Positions 38,116 through 46,552 of a DNA stretch of 64,000 bases are shown in pieces. A program made the translations under genes and the position numbers. The notes beneath the pieces were generated by a model. That model saw only the letters and a list, made by a program, of their open reading frames with translations. It did no database searches and had not been told where the DNA came from. The DNA is from Skermanella rosea (GTDB lineage: Bacteria > Pseudomonadota > Alphaproteobacteria > Azospirillales > Azospirillaceae). Position 1 is the stretch's first letter. The number at the start of each line of letters is the position of its first letter. Where the stretch lies: the NCBI RefSeq assembly GCF_016806835.2, contig NZ_CP086111.1, positions 3,589,471 to 3,653,470 of the forward strand, given 5' to 3'.

Positions 38116-39576
38116 ATGGCATACACGCTCAACGAGCTTGGCCGCACGCTGCGGGCCCAGCTTGCCGAAATCGTCACCGGCGGCGACGCCACGGCAGCCG
38201 CGGCCGCCGACTCCTTCATCACCTGGTGTACCCCCGGCATGCCCATGGAGGAGTCGGACTTCGACTTCGCGGCGAAGGGGCTGGGCACCGGCGCCACCGC
38301 GGAGGAGGAGAAACGCCTGCTCCAGCAGGCTTACGTCTTCTCGACCCTGGTCGATTTCATTCCCGACGTGTCGGGGCTGCTGTCGATCGACAAGCAGGTG
38401 GCCGTGTTCCGCACGTCGCAGGCCCGCCTGTCCCACATGTACGGCGAGATCCTGCGGCTCTCGAAGGTGGTCGATCAGGAACTGTCGCCCGAGAACCTGG
38501 CGAAGCTCGAAAAATGGCGCGGCAAGCTGAAGACGACCCGCAAGATCAAGGATTTCATCACCGACGAGGAAAAAGAGGTCACCGAGGACTCCCCGGCGGT
38601 CGCGGCCTACAACAAATACTTCGCGGACTTCCTCGCCGCCCGCCTCGAATACAACAACAAGCGCATCCAGGCGGCGGTCGCCACGGGCGCGGAAGGCAAG
38701 TCGGCCGTGATGGACTGGTCGTCGAACCAGCCGCTCTATCGCATGAAGGTCAGCCAGGCCGAAGGCAACTGGGCGGCCATGGGGTACCGGAACGAGGTGG
38801 AGCAGCTCTGGGCCGCGATCGGGCAGATGACCGCCCGCAGCATGAAGCTGTGGAAGCAGCGTCTGCTGGAATCCCTTGATGATTCCAAGATCGCTGCGGT
38901 CGGTCCCGGCCAGACCTTCCTGTACTCGATGCCGATCCCCGGCAACTTCGCGAACGCCAAGGGCTGGACGGAGTACAAGGTCTATTCCAACAGGCTCACA
39001 TCGGAGATGGAACAGAAATCCAGGTCGTGGAGCGCCGGAGGGTCGGCCGGCTGGGGTCTCTGGCATGCCAGCGCCGGAGTGCAGAGCCAGAGCTCCCAGT
39101 ATTCCAGCGAGTTCTCGGTATCGAACTTCGAACTGGGATTCGAGTTGGCGCAGATCCCGATCAGCCGGGCCTGGTTCTATCCGGAGTTCTTCATGAACCG
39201 GGGATGGACGCTGGACCGGGGCCGCGGGTGGAACTACGACCAGTTCCCGTCCGACGGCGCGAACCCGCCCAAGGGCAACTTCGTCGGCTATCCGACCTCG
39301 ATCATCTTCGCGCGCAAGATCAACATCAAGTCGTCCGAGTTCGCTTCGGCCTACCGGGCGCATACCAGCAGCCTGTCGACCAGCGCCAGCGCCGGCTGGG
39401 GACCCTTCACGATGCGCGGGAACTACTCCTCGTCCGAAAGCGGCCGGTCCTACGAAAGCAACGCTTCGGGCGAGTCCATCGTCGTGCCGGGAATGCAGAT
39501 CATCGGCTTCGTGAACCGGCTGGTGCCGAAGAGCCCGAATCCCTTCCCGGACATTCCGGCCGAGGCGTTCGAGTAA
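38116..39576 (+). CDS. Large protein of unknown function A (486 aa)
   Basis: A 486-aa protein. The first half is helical and charged (EKLEKWRGKLKTTRKIKDF, TDEEKEVTEDS). The C-terminal half is Ser/Gly/aromatic-rich and probably beta (SWSAGGSAGWGLWHASAGVQ; SASAGWGPFTMRGNYSSSES). A conserved segment, ISRAWFYPEFFMNRGWTL ... GNFVGYPTSIIFARKINI, reappears in weaker form in the next gene. No signal peptide or transmembrane helix; a pore-forming or surface-assembly role could be imagined but nothing proves it. An AAAGGGAG ribosome site precedes the ATG. I do not recognise the family. Confidence 0.75.
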   Translation: MAYTLNELGRTLRAQLAEIVTGGDATAAAAADSFITWCTPGMPMEESDFDFAAKGLGTGATAEEEKRLLQQAYVFSTLVDFIPDVSGLLSIDKQVAVFRTSQARLSHMYGEILRLSKVVDQELSPENLAKLEKWRGKLKTTRKIKDFITDEEKEVTEDSPAVAAYNKYFADFLAARLEYNNKRIQAAVATGAEGKSAVMDWSSNQPLYRMKVSQAEGNWAAMGYRNEVEQLWAAIGQMTARSMKLWKQRLLESLDDSKIAAVGPGQTFLYSMPIPGNFANAKGWTEYKVYSNRLTSEMEQKSRSWSAGGSAGWGLWHASAGVQSQSSQYSSEFSVSNFELGFELAQIPISRAWFYPEFFMNRGWTLDRGRGWNYDQFPSDGANPPKGNFVGYPTSIIFARKINIKSSEFASAYRAHTSSLSTSASAGWGPFTMRGNYSSSESGRSYESNASGESIVVPGMQIIGFVNRLVPKSPNPFPDIPAEAFE

Positions 39577-39598
39577 CGCCGGCCGAGTAACGCCGGCC
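39571..39598 (+). repeat. 14-bp tandem duplication at the 3' end of gene A
   Basis: GAGTAACGCCGGCC occurs twice head-to-tail (39571-39584, 39585-39598), with a decayed third unit at 39599; each copy contains a TAA stop in the gene's frame. Confidence 0.8.
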
Positions 39599-39610
39599 GA
39601 GCGACACCGG

Positions 39611-39667
39611 CGGCACCCGACGGCGGCGCATCCGCCGCCGGGTGCCGCTCCGCCCTACCCGACCTGC
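39611..39667. repeat. Palindrome plus partial copy of the 36.3 kb dispersed repeat
   Basis: 16-bp arms (39611-39626 and 39632-39647, one mismatch) around CGCAT form a hairpin. The stretch 39639-39667 is a 26/29 match to the right arm of the repeat at 36379-36407. It lies in the 129-bp gap between unknown genes A and B, bracketing genes 1-2 of the cassette with the 36.3 kb copy. Confidence 0.75.
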
Positions 39668-39705
39668 GGGCGAGGCAGCGGCCTTCGTCCGCCGAGGACA
39701 CGATC

Positions 39706-41286
39706 ATGGACGCAGCGGTACAGATTGCCTTGATGGAGAAGCTGAAGGCCGTACTGGCCGAGCCGGGAACCTTCATCTCGTTCCCGACCGTGCCGCTCTC
39801 GTTCACGAGCGACGGACTGGCGTCGATCATCGACGGAGCGCAGACGCCCGGGGAGCTTCAGATACAGACCTCGTGGCTCGGTGCCGTCAACCAGGTACCG
39901 ACCGGCGAGATGCTGATGAGCCTGAGCGACCGCTATCTGTGGAAGGCTTTCGCGGACGTGGTCCACGGCCCGGTGAAGCTGGCCCAGGGCACCTTCTCGG
40001 CCGAGGACCAGGCGGTGCTGGCCGCGGCGGAGGCGACGCTTTATCGCGCCGACCCCGCCACCGGGCAGCGCGCACCGTCCGACAAGCTGAAGGCTTACGA
40101 CCAGCATCGGGACGTCTGGTTCGGCTGGAACCAGACGCTCCGCAAGCGGGAGATCGAGGTCGCGGATTCGGCTGATCCGGAAGAGCGGAAATACTGGGAC
40201 GAGGTCGAGCGGCCGACCTATCTCGGAAAAATCCGCGAGGCGGAGGATCTTTGGCGCGTCGCGGGCTTCCGCCAGGAGATCGATGCCGCCTATGGCACCG
40301 TCAAGGCGTTCGCGGCGCGCGGTCCCAGCCAGTCCTGGACGCAGTGGGGAAGCAGGCTGTCGCTCGACATCGATACCCAGAGCGACATCAACAGCATCAA
40401 GTCGGTGCCGACAGGCTTCAGCCCGGTCGATTTCATGCATGCCGGCACCTGGCCGTCGTTCACGCTCGGCAACGCGGAGGTCGGGGCGCTGCTGGCGCGG
40501 GCGCCCACGGACATGCTGCAACGCTTCGCCGTGACGGGCGTGTCGCCGGACATCGTCAGCGTGTCGTTCGAGTATACGTCGGTGACGATCCTGCGGGACT
40601 GGTTCGCGCCCGAGGTCTTCCAGGCCCGCTTCTGGCGGTTCGGCGATGCCGGACGGATGCTGTCCGACGGCGGCACGCCGCCCCGGGGCGAGTTGCCGGG
40701 CTACATCGCCGCCGTGGTGTTCCTCCGCAACCTGGTCGTCGAACGCCGCGCCGGCAGCCAGCCGGAACCGGTCCGGCCCGGGCTCGTCCTCAGCCCGTTC
40801 ATCGGGCTCCGCCGGGACAGCATCCCCGTCTCTCCGGGACCGATGCCCCCTCGGCCGCTCCCGGACCAGGCTGTGCGCGTGAGGGATCATCGGGTGGGGA
40901 CAGCGCTCCGAGCCGCCGGCGGGGTGATGACGGCCCGGATCGCCAGAGTGCAGCCTGCGGCCGCCATGCGGATCGCCGGCGCCACCGCGGTGGAGCGTGG
41001 CGCCAGGGTCGCGGCTGTCGGTGCGGAGCCTCGCGTGATGGCGCTGAAGGCCCAGACCTTCAACCGGCTCGACGCGAAATACGCCGATATCGCTTCCGTG
41101 GAACGGGAGCTGGCGGTCCGGCGCCCGGGCATCCGGCCGCTGCCCTTTCCCCGGCCACAACAGCCGGCGCCGCCCGAGATCGTCCGGCAGACCGGCTTCA
41201 CCGGCGGCGACATGGGGGTGCTGGCCTTCGTCTGCCGCTCCCTGCCCCGCTGCCCGGATCCCGATCCGGCGCTGGTTTGGACGTGA
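39706..41286 (+). CDS. Large protein of unknown function B (526 aa), distant paralogue of A
   Basis: A 526-aa protein. The helical first half includes YLGKIREAEDLWRVAGFRQE, comparable to YRMKVSQAEGNWAAMGYRNE in protein A. A middle block, VTILRDWFAPEVFQARFWRF ... LSDGGTPPRGELPGYIAAVV, parallels A's ISRAWFYPEFF ... DGANPPKGNFVGYPTSIIF. The C-terminal 150 residues are Pro/Arg-rich and look disordered, ending with CRSLPRCPDPDP. No signal peptide or catalytic motif. The shared order with A suggests the two act together or form a hetero-oligomer. Family not recognised. Confidence 0.75.
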   Translation: MDAAVQIALMEKLKAVLAEPGTFISFPTVPLSFTSDGLASIIDGAQTPGELQIQTSWLGAVNQVPTGEMLMSLSDRYLWKAFADVVHGPVKLAQGTFSAEDQAVLAAAEATLYRADPATGQRAPSDKLKAYDQHRDVWFGWNQTLRKREIEVADSADPEERKYWDEVERPTYLGKIREAEDLWRVAGFRQEIDAAYGTVKAFAARGPSQSWTQWGSRLSLDIDTQSDINSIKSVPTGFSPVDFMHAGTWPSFTLGNAEVGALLARAPTDMLQRFAVTGVSPDIVSVSFEYTSVTILRDWFAPEVFQARFWRFGDAGRMLSDGGTPPRGELPGYIAAVVFLRNLVVERRAGSQPEPVRPGLVLSPFIGLRRDSIPVSPGPMPPRPLPDQAVRVRDHRVGTALRAAGGVMTARIARVQPAAAMRIAGATAVERGARVAAVGAEPRVMALKAQTFNRLDAKYADIASVERELAVRRPGIRPLPFPRPQQPAPPEIVRQTGFTGGDMGVLAFVCRSLPRCPDPDPALVWT

Positions 41287-41369
41287 CGGGCTTCGCCGAT
41301 CCCCGCACCGGCCGAAAACATTAGAGAACCCTCCTTTTCAGCTTTCCCGCAAACCCGAGAGGTCGACCC

Positions 41370-42134
41370 ATGTCCTTCACCGAACTCGTGACCGTTCCGG
41401 CCGGCATCAACCCGAACGTCAGCAGCGCGAAGCAGGCGACCATGCTGGCCCTGCTCGGAAATCCCCGGCAATCCTATGACCAGGAATGCCGCGAAGTGAC
41501 GGATATCAGGCTGGCATCCATGATCGTCTTCCGGTCGGTGGGCCGCCTGAAGGTCCGGGGCTTCGGACCGGCGGTCGACTCCCTGGAACGGGTGCTCGCC
41601 GACATCGGAAGGGAGGAGCCGGCCATCCATGCCGTGCTGGGACATGTCGGCATGCTGTGCGCCCGGAATGTCCGGGGTTCCAACACCTCGATCAGCAACC
41701 ACTCCTGGGGAACGGCCATCGACCTGACGCTGGAAGGCATCCTCGACCGGCGGGGCGACGACAGGGTGCAGGTCGGCCTGACGAGGATCGCGCCGATCTT
41801 CAATGACCACGGGTGGTTCTGGGGGGCCGGCTTCCGCACCGAGGACGCCATGCATTTCGAATGCGGCGACGAGATGGTCAGGCAATGGCACCGCGACGGC
41901 CTGCTGGCGAGATTGGCCCCGGACAGCGCCCCGGACCCGGTGCTGAGCCTGGGCGACCGCGGCCCCGAGGTTCTGGAACTTCAGCGGAAGCTGAACGAGA
42001 CCGGCGCGGGGCTGGTCGAGGACGGCATCTTCGGACGCGGCACCCATGCCGCGGTCATGGCTTTCCAGGCGCGGAACGGACTGTCCGCCGACGGTGTTGT
42101 AGGACCCATGACGCGCGAGGCCCTGGGTCTTTGA
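41370..42134 (+). CDS. M15-type peptidase with C-terminal peptidoglycan-binding domain
   Basis: A 254-aa protein. Residues about 40-180 resemble M15 (VanY-like) D-Ala-D-Ala carboxypeptidases: SNHSWGTAIDLTLEGILDRR gives the metal His and Asp, and AMHFECGDEMVRQW the second His. Residues about 190-254 are a PG_binding_1 domain (LGDRGPEVLELQRKLNETGA; GIFGRGTHAAVMAFQARNG). It should cleave or bind cell-wall peptides, yet no signal peptide is visible, so export by another route or action after lysis is implied. It overlaps the next gene by one base (TGATG). Confidence 0.85.
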   Translation: MSFTELVTVPAGINPNVSSAKQATMLALLGNPRQSYDQECREVTDIRLASMIVFRSVGRLKVRGFGPAVDSLERVLADIGREEPAIHAVLGHVGMLCARNVRGSNTSISNHSWGTAIDLTLEGILDRRGDDRVQVGLTRIAPIFNDHGWFWGAGFRTEDAMHFECGDEMVRQWHRDGLLARLAPDSAPDPVLSLGDRGPEVLELQRKLNETGAGLVEDGIFGRGTHAAVMAFQARNGLSADGVVGPMTREALGL

Positions 42135-42697
42135 TGACGATGCGGATGTTCCGAGGCAAGGCGGCTCGGGTGGTCGCGGCGGTGGGCATGTCGCTCGCCG
42201 CCCTGCCCGCCCGGGCGCAGGTCAGCGAATACGCCTCCGTGGCGGAATCCGACTGCCGGTCGCCGCCGCCGGAGACGATGGCCGTTTACCAGACCCTCGA
42301 CCTGGGCGTGGAGATCTGCGGCACGCGGTCGGGCATCGACCTGCTTCTGGTTTCGTCCGATCGCAGTTCATGGCTCGACGTCGTCCGGGGCGACCGGATC
42401 TGGACGACCGAGGATGCGGTCGTCTATGAACGGCCGGTCGGAAACTTTCCCAATGTCGGTGCCGGGAAAGTCGAGTGGCGTCTCGCTCCTGATGGCCGGC
42501 CCGGCGCGCTGATATTCCGCGTGGCGGGCGAGGCGGAGGGCGCCCGGCGCAGCCTGCTGTTCGTCGTCCGGCTGGAGGCGGATGCCGCCTGCCTGCTCGG
42601 CCGCGTGGCCACCAACGAGGAGGCCAGGACCCTCGCCGACGGGCCCGGGACCTGCGACGAGGAAAACCAGCTGCCTCTCAGGCTAGGGCCGCGGTAG
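42134..42697 (+). CDS. Small exported protein of unknown function
   Basis: A 187-aa protein with a clear signal peptide (MTMRMFRGKAARVVAAVGMS then SLAALPARAQ, cleavage likely after ARA). The mature domain is beta-rich with several Cys that could form disulfides (SDCRSPPPET, EICGTRSG, CLLGRV, GTCDEENQ). The stop/start overlap with the peptidase gene means coupled translation, so it probably works with it, perhaps as an immunity or partner protein in the periplasm. Its 3' end overlaps the convergent dehydrogenase gene by 15 bp. Confidence 0.75.
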   Translation: MTMRMFRGKAARVVAAVGMSLAALPARAQVSEYASVAESDCRSPPPETMAVYQTLDLGVEICGTRSGIDLLLVSSDRSSWLDVVRGDRIWTTEDAVVYERPVGNFPNVGAGKVEWRLAPDGRPGALIFRVAGEAEGARRSLLFVVRLEADAACLLGRVATNEEARTLADGPGTCDEENQLPLRLGPR

Positions 42698-43774
42698 GGT
42701 GCCTGACCGGCCTTCCAGGGTACGCATGGCCCGGACGAGATCCCCCGGGGTGAGGTCGCGGTCGAAGTTGCGGGCGTGCGGCGCCTGGAGGGTCAGTTCG
42801 GCGATCAGGGCATAGTCGGCATCGGACGGAGCCTCCAGTCCCAGGTCGGCCAGCCCGCGGGGAAGTCCGATCCCGCGGTAGAAGGCGAGAAGGTCGTCCA
42901 TGAAGGCCGGATCGCGTTCCTCGAGCATGCACTGGACGAGCAAGGCATAGGCGACCTGGAGCCCGTGGAGCGCCCCGGCCAGGGCCGGCACGGCGGACAG
43001 GCCGCGGGTCATGGAATGGACGATGGAAAGCCCCCCGTTCTCGAAGGCGAGGCCGCTCCACAGGACCGTCGCCTCCACCACCCGCTCCACGGCCTCGTCG
43101 GGTTCCCCCCGGTCGACAGCCGCCAGCGCCGATGCCGCATGGTCTCGCAGGGAGCGGTAGCAGGCCTCCGCGAGGACGAGGCCGGCCTGGGGCGGGCTGC
43201 TTCCGAAGATGTTCCGGCCGCCGCTGCGGACGCATTGCGCCGCCTCGAAGGACTTGACCAGCGCATCCCCGATGCCCGCGAGGAAGAGGATGCGGGGCGC
43301 CCGGACGATGACGGCGGTATCCACCAGCACCAGGGCGGGATTGCGCGGCAGCCTGTCGACGCGCAGCAGGCGGTGGTCCTCGTCGTAGAGCACATAGACG
43401 TGGCTGGTCGGCGCATCGTTGGAAGCGATCGTCGGCAGGCTCGCCACCTCGGCGCCGAGCCTGGCCGCCAGCCCCTTGCCGGCATCGATGCATTTTCCGC
43501 CGCCGGCCGCGATGACCACGTCCGGACGCTCGCCGGCGAGCGCCCCGTGAAGCCGGTCGATCTCTCCGGGCGTGATCTCGCCGCCGAAAGCCAGCTTGCT
43601 CAGGGTGACGCCCGCATTATCGCAGCCCGCCGCCACGCGTCCGCCGACGAGCCGGTCCACCACCGCGTCGGCCACGAACACGGCGCTTTTGCCGAGCCGG
43701 CCGACCTCCTCCCCGATCCTGTCGAGTGTTCCCGGACCCTGGATGTAGCGGCCGGGAGAGCCGAAGATGATCAT
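42683..43774 (-). CDS. Glycerol dehydrogenase-like iron/zinc alcohol dehydrogenase
   Basis: A 363-aa group III alcohol dehydrogenase. It starts MIIFGSPGRYIQGPGTLDRI and has AAGGGKCIDAGKGLAARLGA for NAD, LPTIASNDAPTSHVYVLYDE as in GldA, and metal-ligand regions GIGDALVKSFEA, IVHSMTRGLSAVP and GALHGLQVAYA. It likely oxidises glycerol or another polyol. I set the start at MIIF, which has an AGGA ribosome site; eight codons upstream are also open. It is divergent from the LysR-type regulator, which may control it. Confidence 0.88.
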   Translation of the reverse strand: MIIFGSPGRYIQGPGTLDRIGEEVGRLGKSAVFVADAVVDRLVGGRVAAGCDNAGVTLSKLAFGGEITPGEIDRLHGALAGERPDVVIAAGGGKCIDAGKGLAARLGAEVASLPTIASNDAPTSHVYVLYDEDHRLLRVDRLPRNPALVLVDTAVIVRAPRILFLAGIGDALVKSFEAAQCVRSGGRNIFGSSPPQAGLVLAEACYRSLRDHAASALAAVDRGEPDEAVERVVEATVLWSGLAFENGGLSIVHSMTRGLSAVPALAGALHGLQVAYALLVQCMLEERDPAFMDDLLAFYRGIGLPRGLADLGLEAPSDADYALIAELTLQAPHARNFDRDLTPGDLVRAMRTLEGRSGTLPRP

Positions 43775-43888
43775 GCCTGTCCTTTCCTGCCTCAGCATGC
43801 GGCCCCGGGGCCGCGATCGGGGGCCAAACTATCAACGGTGCGGCGAAACGGATAAGTTCATTCCGGATGAACCGGGGATGAACGACGA

Positions 43889-44809
43889 ATGATTCCGATG
43901 CGCGCCATCAGCATGTTCCACGCGACGGTGAAGGCGGGCAGCATATCGAGTGCCGCGCAGGAACTTGGCGTCACGCCGTCGGCCATCAGCCAGCAGATCC
44001 ACTCCCTGGAACTGTTCCTCGGGACGTCCCTGATGGTCAAGGTCGGGCGCCAGGTCAAGCTGACCGAGGCCGGCGAGCGTTATTTCGAGATGATCTCCAA
44101 CGGGGTCGACCAGATCGCCGAGGCGACCCAGCGGCTGCGCGGCTATCGGGCGGCGACCGTGCTGACGGTGCGCGCCGCGCCGACCCTCTCGACCAAGTGG
44201 CTGCTTCCCCGGCTCGGCTCGTTCATCGGCAGGCATCCCCAGATCGACGTCCGGATCGACGGAACCAACGAGCCCACGAACTTCGACCGGGAGGATGTCG
44301 ATGTGGACCTGCGCCACGGCGAGGGCCGCTGGCCCGGCCTGTTCGTCGAGGGATTGGCCGAGGAGCGGTTCTTCCCCGTCTGCTCGCCGGGGATCGCGGC
44401 GGCCGGAAGCCTGAAGCCGGCGGATTTCTTCCGATACCGCCTGATCCACTCGGTCAAATCGGCGGTACAGTGGCCCCATTGGTTCGCAACGGTCGGGATC
44501 TCCCCGGAGCAGCGCTGGCAGCGGGTCCTGTTCGACCGTTCGCACATGGTGGTGGATGCCGCGGCCGGGGGCCTGGGCATCGCGCTGGAGAGCAACATGA
44601 TGATGTGGAACGAGCTGCGCGACGGGCGGCTGGTCTGCCCCGTGCCCAATCCGCCGCCGATCACGGCCGTCACCCAGTGGATCGTCTGCCCCCACGACCG
44701 CCTGCGCCTGTCCAAGGTACGCTCGTTCATCGAGTGGCTTCAGGCGGAGCGTGACGCGTGGCTGGCCGAAGTCGCCGCGGCCGGTTCCCCGGCGGCAGGC
44801 ATCGTTTAG
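43889..44809 (+). CDS. LysR-family transcriptional regulator (GcvA-like)
   Basis: A 306-aa LTTR. An N-terminal winged HTH, MRAISMFHATVKAGSISSAA, QELGVTPSAISQQIHSLEL, LTEAGERYFEMI, is followed by a substrate-binding domain with the GcvA-like RAAPTLSTKWLLPRLGSFIG and VDVDLRHGEGRWPGLFVE. It is divergent from the glycerol-dehydrogenase-like gene and upstream of the SAF oxidoreductase/TRAP genes. A perfect 16-bp palindrome, GCGGCCCCGGGGCCGC (43799-43814), lies in the divergent gap, possibly an operator, though its pure GC content makes chance plausible. Confidence 0.93.
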   Translation: MIPMRAISMFHATVKAGSISSAAQELGVTPSAISQQIHSLELFLGTSLMVKVGRQVKLTEAGERYFEMISNGVDQIAEATQRLRGYRAATVLTVRAAPTLSTKWLLPRLGSFIGRHPQIDVRIDGTNEPTNFDREDVDVDLRHGEGRWPGLFVEGLAEERFFPVCSPGIAAAGSLKPADFFRYRLIHSVKSAVQWPHWFATVGISPEQRWQRVLFDRSHMVVDAAAGGLGIALESNMMMWNELRDGRLVCPVPNPPPITAVTQWIVCPHDRLRLSKVRSFIEWLQAERDAWLAEVAAAGSPAAGIV

Positions 44810-45150
44810 CTGACCTAACAAACGGTCCTGGACATCTAAATTGTGGTGTCCGCATGGGCTCACGTAGCATGACTGGTAAGAAACGACGCCCCGAAAGGGG
44901 ACGCAACACAAGAATATGACCCGCGAGCGCGGGCACGGTGAGGAAACGAGACAATGACCATGCGGAACTCCAAGGCCCGGGAACCGTCGTGACGGGCGCG
45001 CCGTCCGCGCGCCTTCAGTTCTACCAAGCCCCCTTTGAACATACCGGTCCGTGATCCGGGCTGCCGCCTGCCGCGTCGTGCCCAGGCGGCCTGGGGAGAC
45101 GCGTCTCCTCCGCCCGGCATCCTGCAACAACCTTTCTGGAAGGATCCAAG
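44810..45150. other. Intergenic stretch upstream of the oxidoreductase-TRAP operon
   Basis: 341 bp without a credible gene. A small CCCC-GAAA-GGGG hairpin lies near 44894-44905, and CTTTCTGGAAGGATCC before 45151 supplies the ribosome site. I find no strong sigma-70 or sigma-54 promoter by eye. Confidence 0.45.
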
Positions 45151-46509
45151 ATGAACCTCGCGTCCAAGCTTCTCGAACGGGCCTCGGCCTCCGGGCCGGT
45201 CAGGGTCGGCATCATCGGCGCCGGCAAGTTCGGCTCCATGGTGCTGTCCCAGGCCCAGAAGATCGAGGGGTTCCATGTGGTCGGCGTCGTCGATCTCAGC
45301 GTCGCGAAGGCGCGGGAGTCGATGCAGCGGGTCGGCTGGCCCAAGGAGCGCTGCAGCGCCGCGAGCATGGGCGAGGCGATCCGCAAGGGAACCACCTGCG
45401 TGACCGACGACGTCGCCGCCTTGATGGGATGCGAGGAGGTGGAGTGCATCATCGAGGCGACCGGGCATCCGATCGCCGGCGTGCGCCACGCCATGGCGGC
45501 GATCGACCATGGCAAGCACATCGTCATGGTCAACGTCGAGGCCGACGTGCTGTGCGGCCCCCTGCTGGCCGAGCGGGCGCGGGCCAGGGGGCTGGTCTAT
45601 TCCATGGCCTACGGCGACCAGCCGGCGCTGATCTGCGAACTGGTCGACTGGGTCCATGCCTGCGGGTTCGAGCTGACCAGCGCCGGGAAGGGCATGAACT
45701 TCGAGCCGCGCTACCGCTACTCGACGCCCGACACGGTCTGGAGCTTCTTCGGCTGGACCGAGGAAGAGGTCGCCAAGGGTGATTTCAATCCGAAGATGTA
45801 CAACTCCTTCACCGACGGGACCAAGGCGGCGATCGAGATGGCGGCCGTCGCCAACGGCACCGGCCTGGACTGCCCCGACGACGGCCTCGCCTTCCCTCCC
45901 GCCGGACTGCACGACCTCGCCCGCGTCTTCCGCCCGGCCTCGGACGGCGGACGCCTGGCCCGCAGCGGCTTGGTGGACATCGCCGCGAGCCAGGAACCGG
46001 ACGGCAGGGAAGTCGTGAACAACATCCGCTACGGCGTCTTCGTGACGTTCAAGGCGCATAACGAATATTCCCGCGCCTGTTTCAAGCAGTACGGGCTGCT
46101 GACCGATCCGTCCGGCTGGTACGCCTCGATGTGGCGTCCCTTCCACATCATCGGCCTGGAGACCTCCGTCAGCGTACTGTCCGCCGTCCTGCGCGGCGAG
46201 GCGACCGGCACCTCCAAGGAGTTCCGCGGCGATGCCGTGGCGACCGCCAAGCGCGACCTGAAGGCCGGCGAGATGCTCGACGGCGAGGGCGGCTACGCGG
46301 TCTGGGCGAATGCCATTCCGGCCCAGCGCAGCTTGGCGGCATCGGCGCTTCCGATCGGACTCGCCCATAACGTCCGGCTGAAGCGGCCGGTGGCGCAGGA
46401 CACCATCGTCAGCTTCGACGACGTGGAACTGGTCAACGACCTCGACGTGGTCGACCTCCGCCGGACGATGGAACGGCAGTTCGGCAAGACGAAGAGCGAG
46501 GCCGCATAA
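45151..46509 (+). CDS. SAF-domain NAD(P)-dependent oxidoreductase (homoserine-dehydrogenase-like)
   Basis: A 452-aa protein. The Rossmann motif VRVGIIGAGKFGSMVLSQAQ is at about residue 17, followed by a homoserine-dehydrogenase-like middle (ECIIEATGHPIAGVRHAMAA; HIVMVNVEADVLCGPLLAER), and a C-terminal SAF domain (DLKAGEMLDGEGGYAVWANA; LKRPVAQDTIVSFDDVEL). Such two-part oxidoreductases act on branched or acid sugars in linked catabolic operons (apionate oxidoisomerase-type enzymes are one possibility). It leads the first TRAP operon, 43 bp before dctP. Substrate unknown. Confidence 0.82.
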   Translation: MNLASKLLERASASGPVRVGIIGAGKFGSMVLSQAQKIEGFHVVGVVDLSVAKARESMQRVGWPKERCSAASMGEAIRKGTTCVTDDVAALMGCEEVECIIEATGHPIAGVRHAMAAIDHGKHIVMVNVEADVLCGPLLAERARARGLVYSMAYGDQPALICELVDWVHACGFELTSAGKGMNFEPRYRYSTPDTVWSFFGWTEEEVAKGDFNPKMYNSFTDGTKAAIEMAAVANGTGLDCPDDGLAFPPAGLHDLARVFRPASDGGRLARSGLVDIAASQEPDGREVVNNIRYGVFVTFKAHNEYSRACFKQYGLLTDPSGWYASMWRPFHIIGLETSVSVLSAVLRGEATGTSKEFRGDAVATAKRDLKAGEMLDGEGGYAVWANAIPAQRSLAASALPIGLAHNVRLKRPVAQDTIVSFDDVELVNDLDVVDLRRTMERQFGKTKSEAA

Positions 46510-46552
46510 ACTTCGGCGACCGCGAAAACAGGCCAAATCAGGGAGGAAAGCA

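Noticed and set aside
43799-43814. 16-bp GC-only palindrome in the LysR divergent gap, considered as a LysR operator
   Set aside because: It lacks the T-N11-A LysR pattern, and pure GC palindromes arise easily by chance in this DNA, so it is mentioned only as context.
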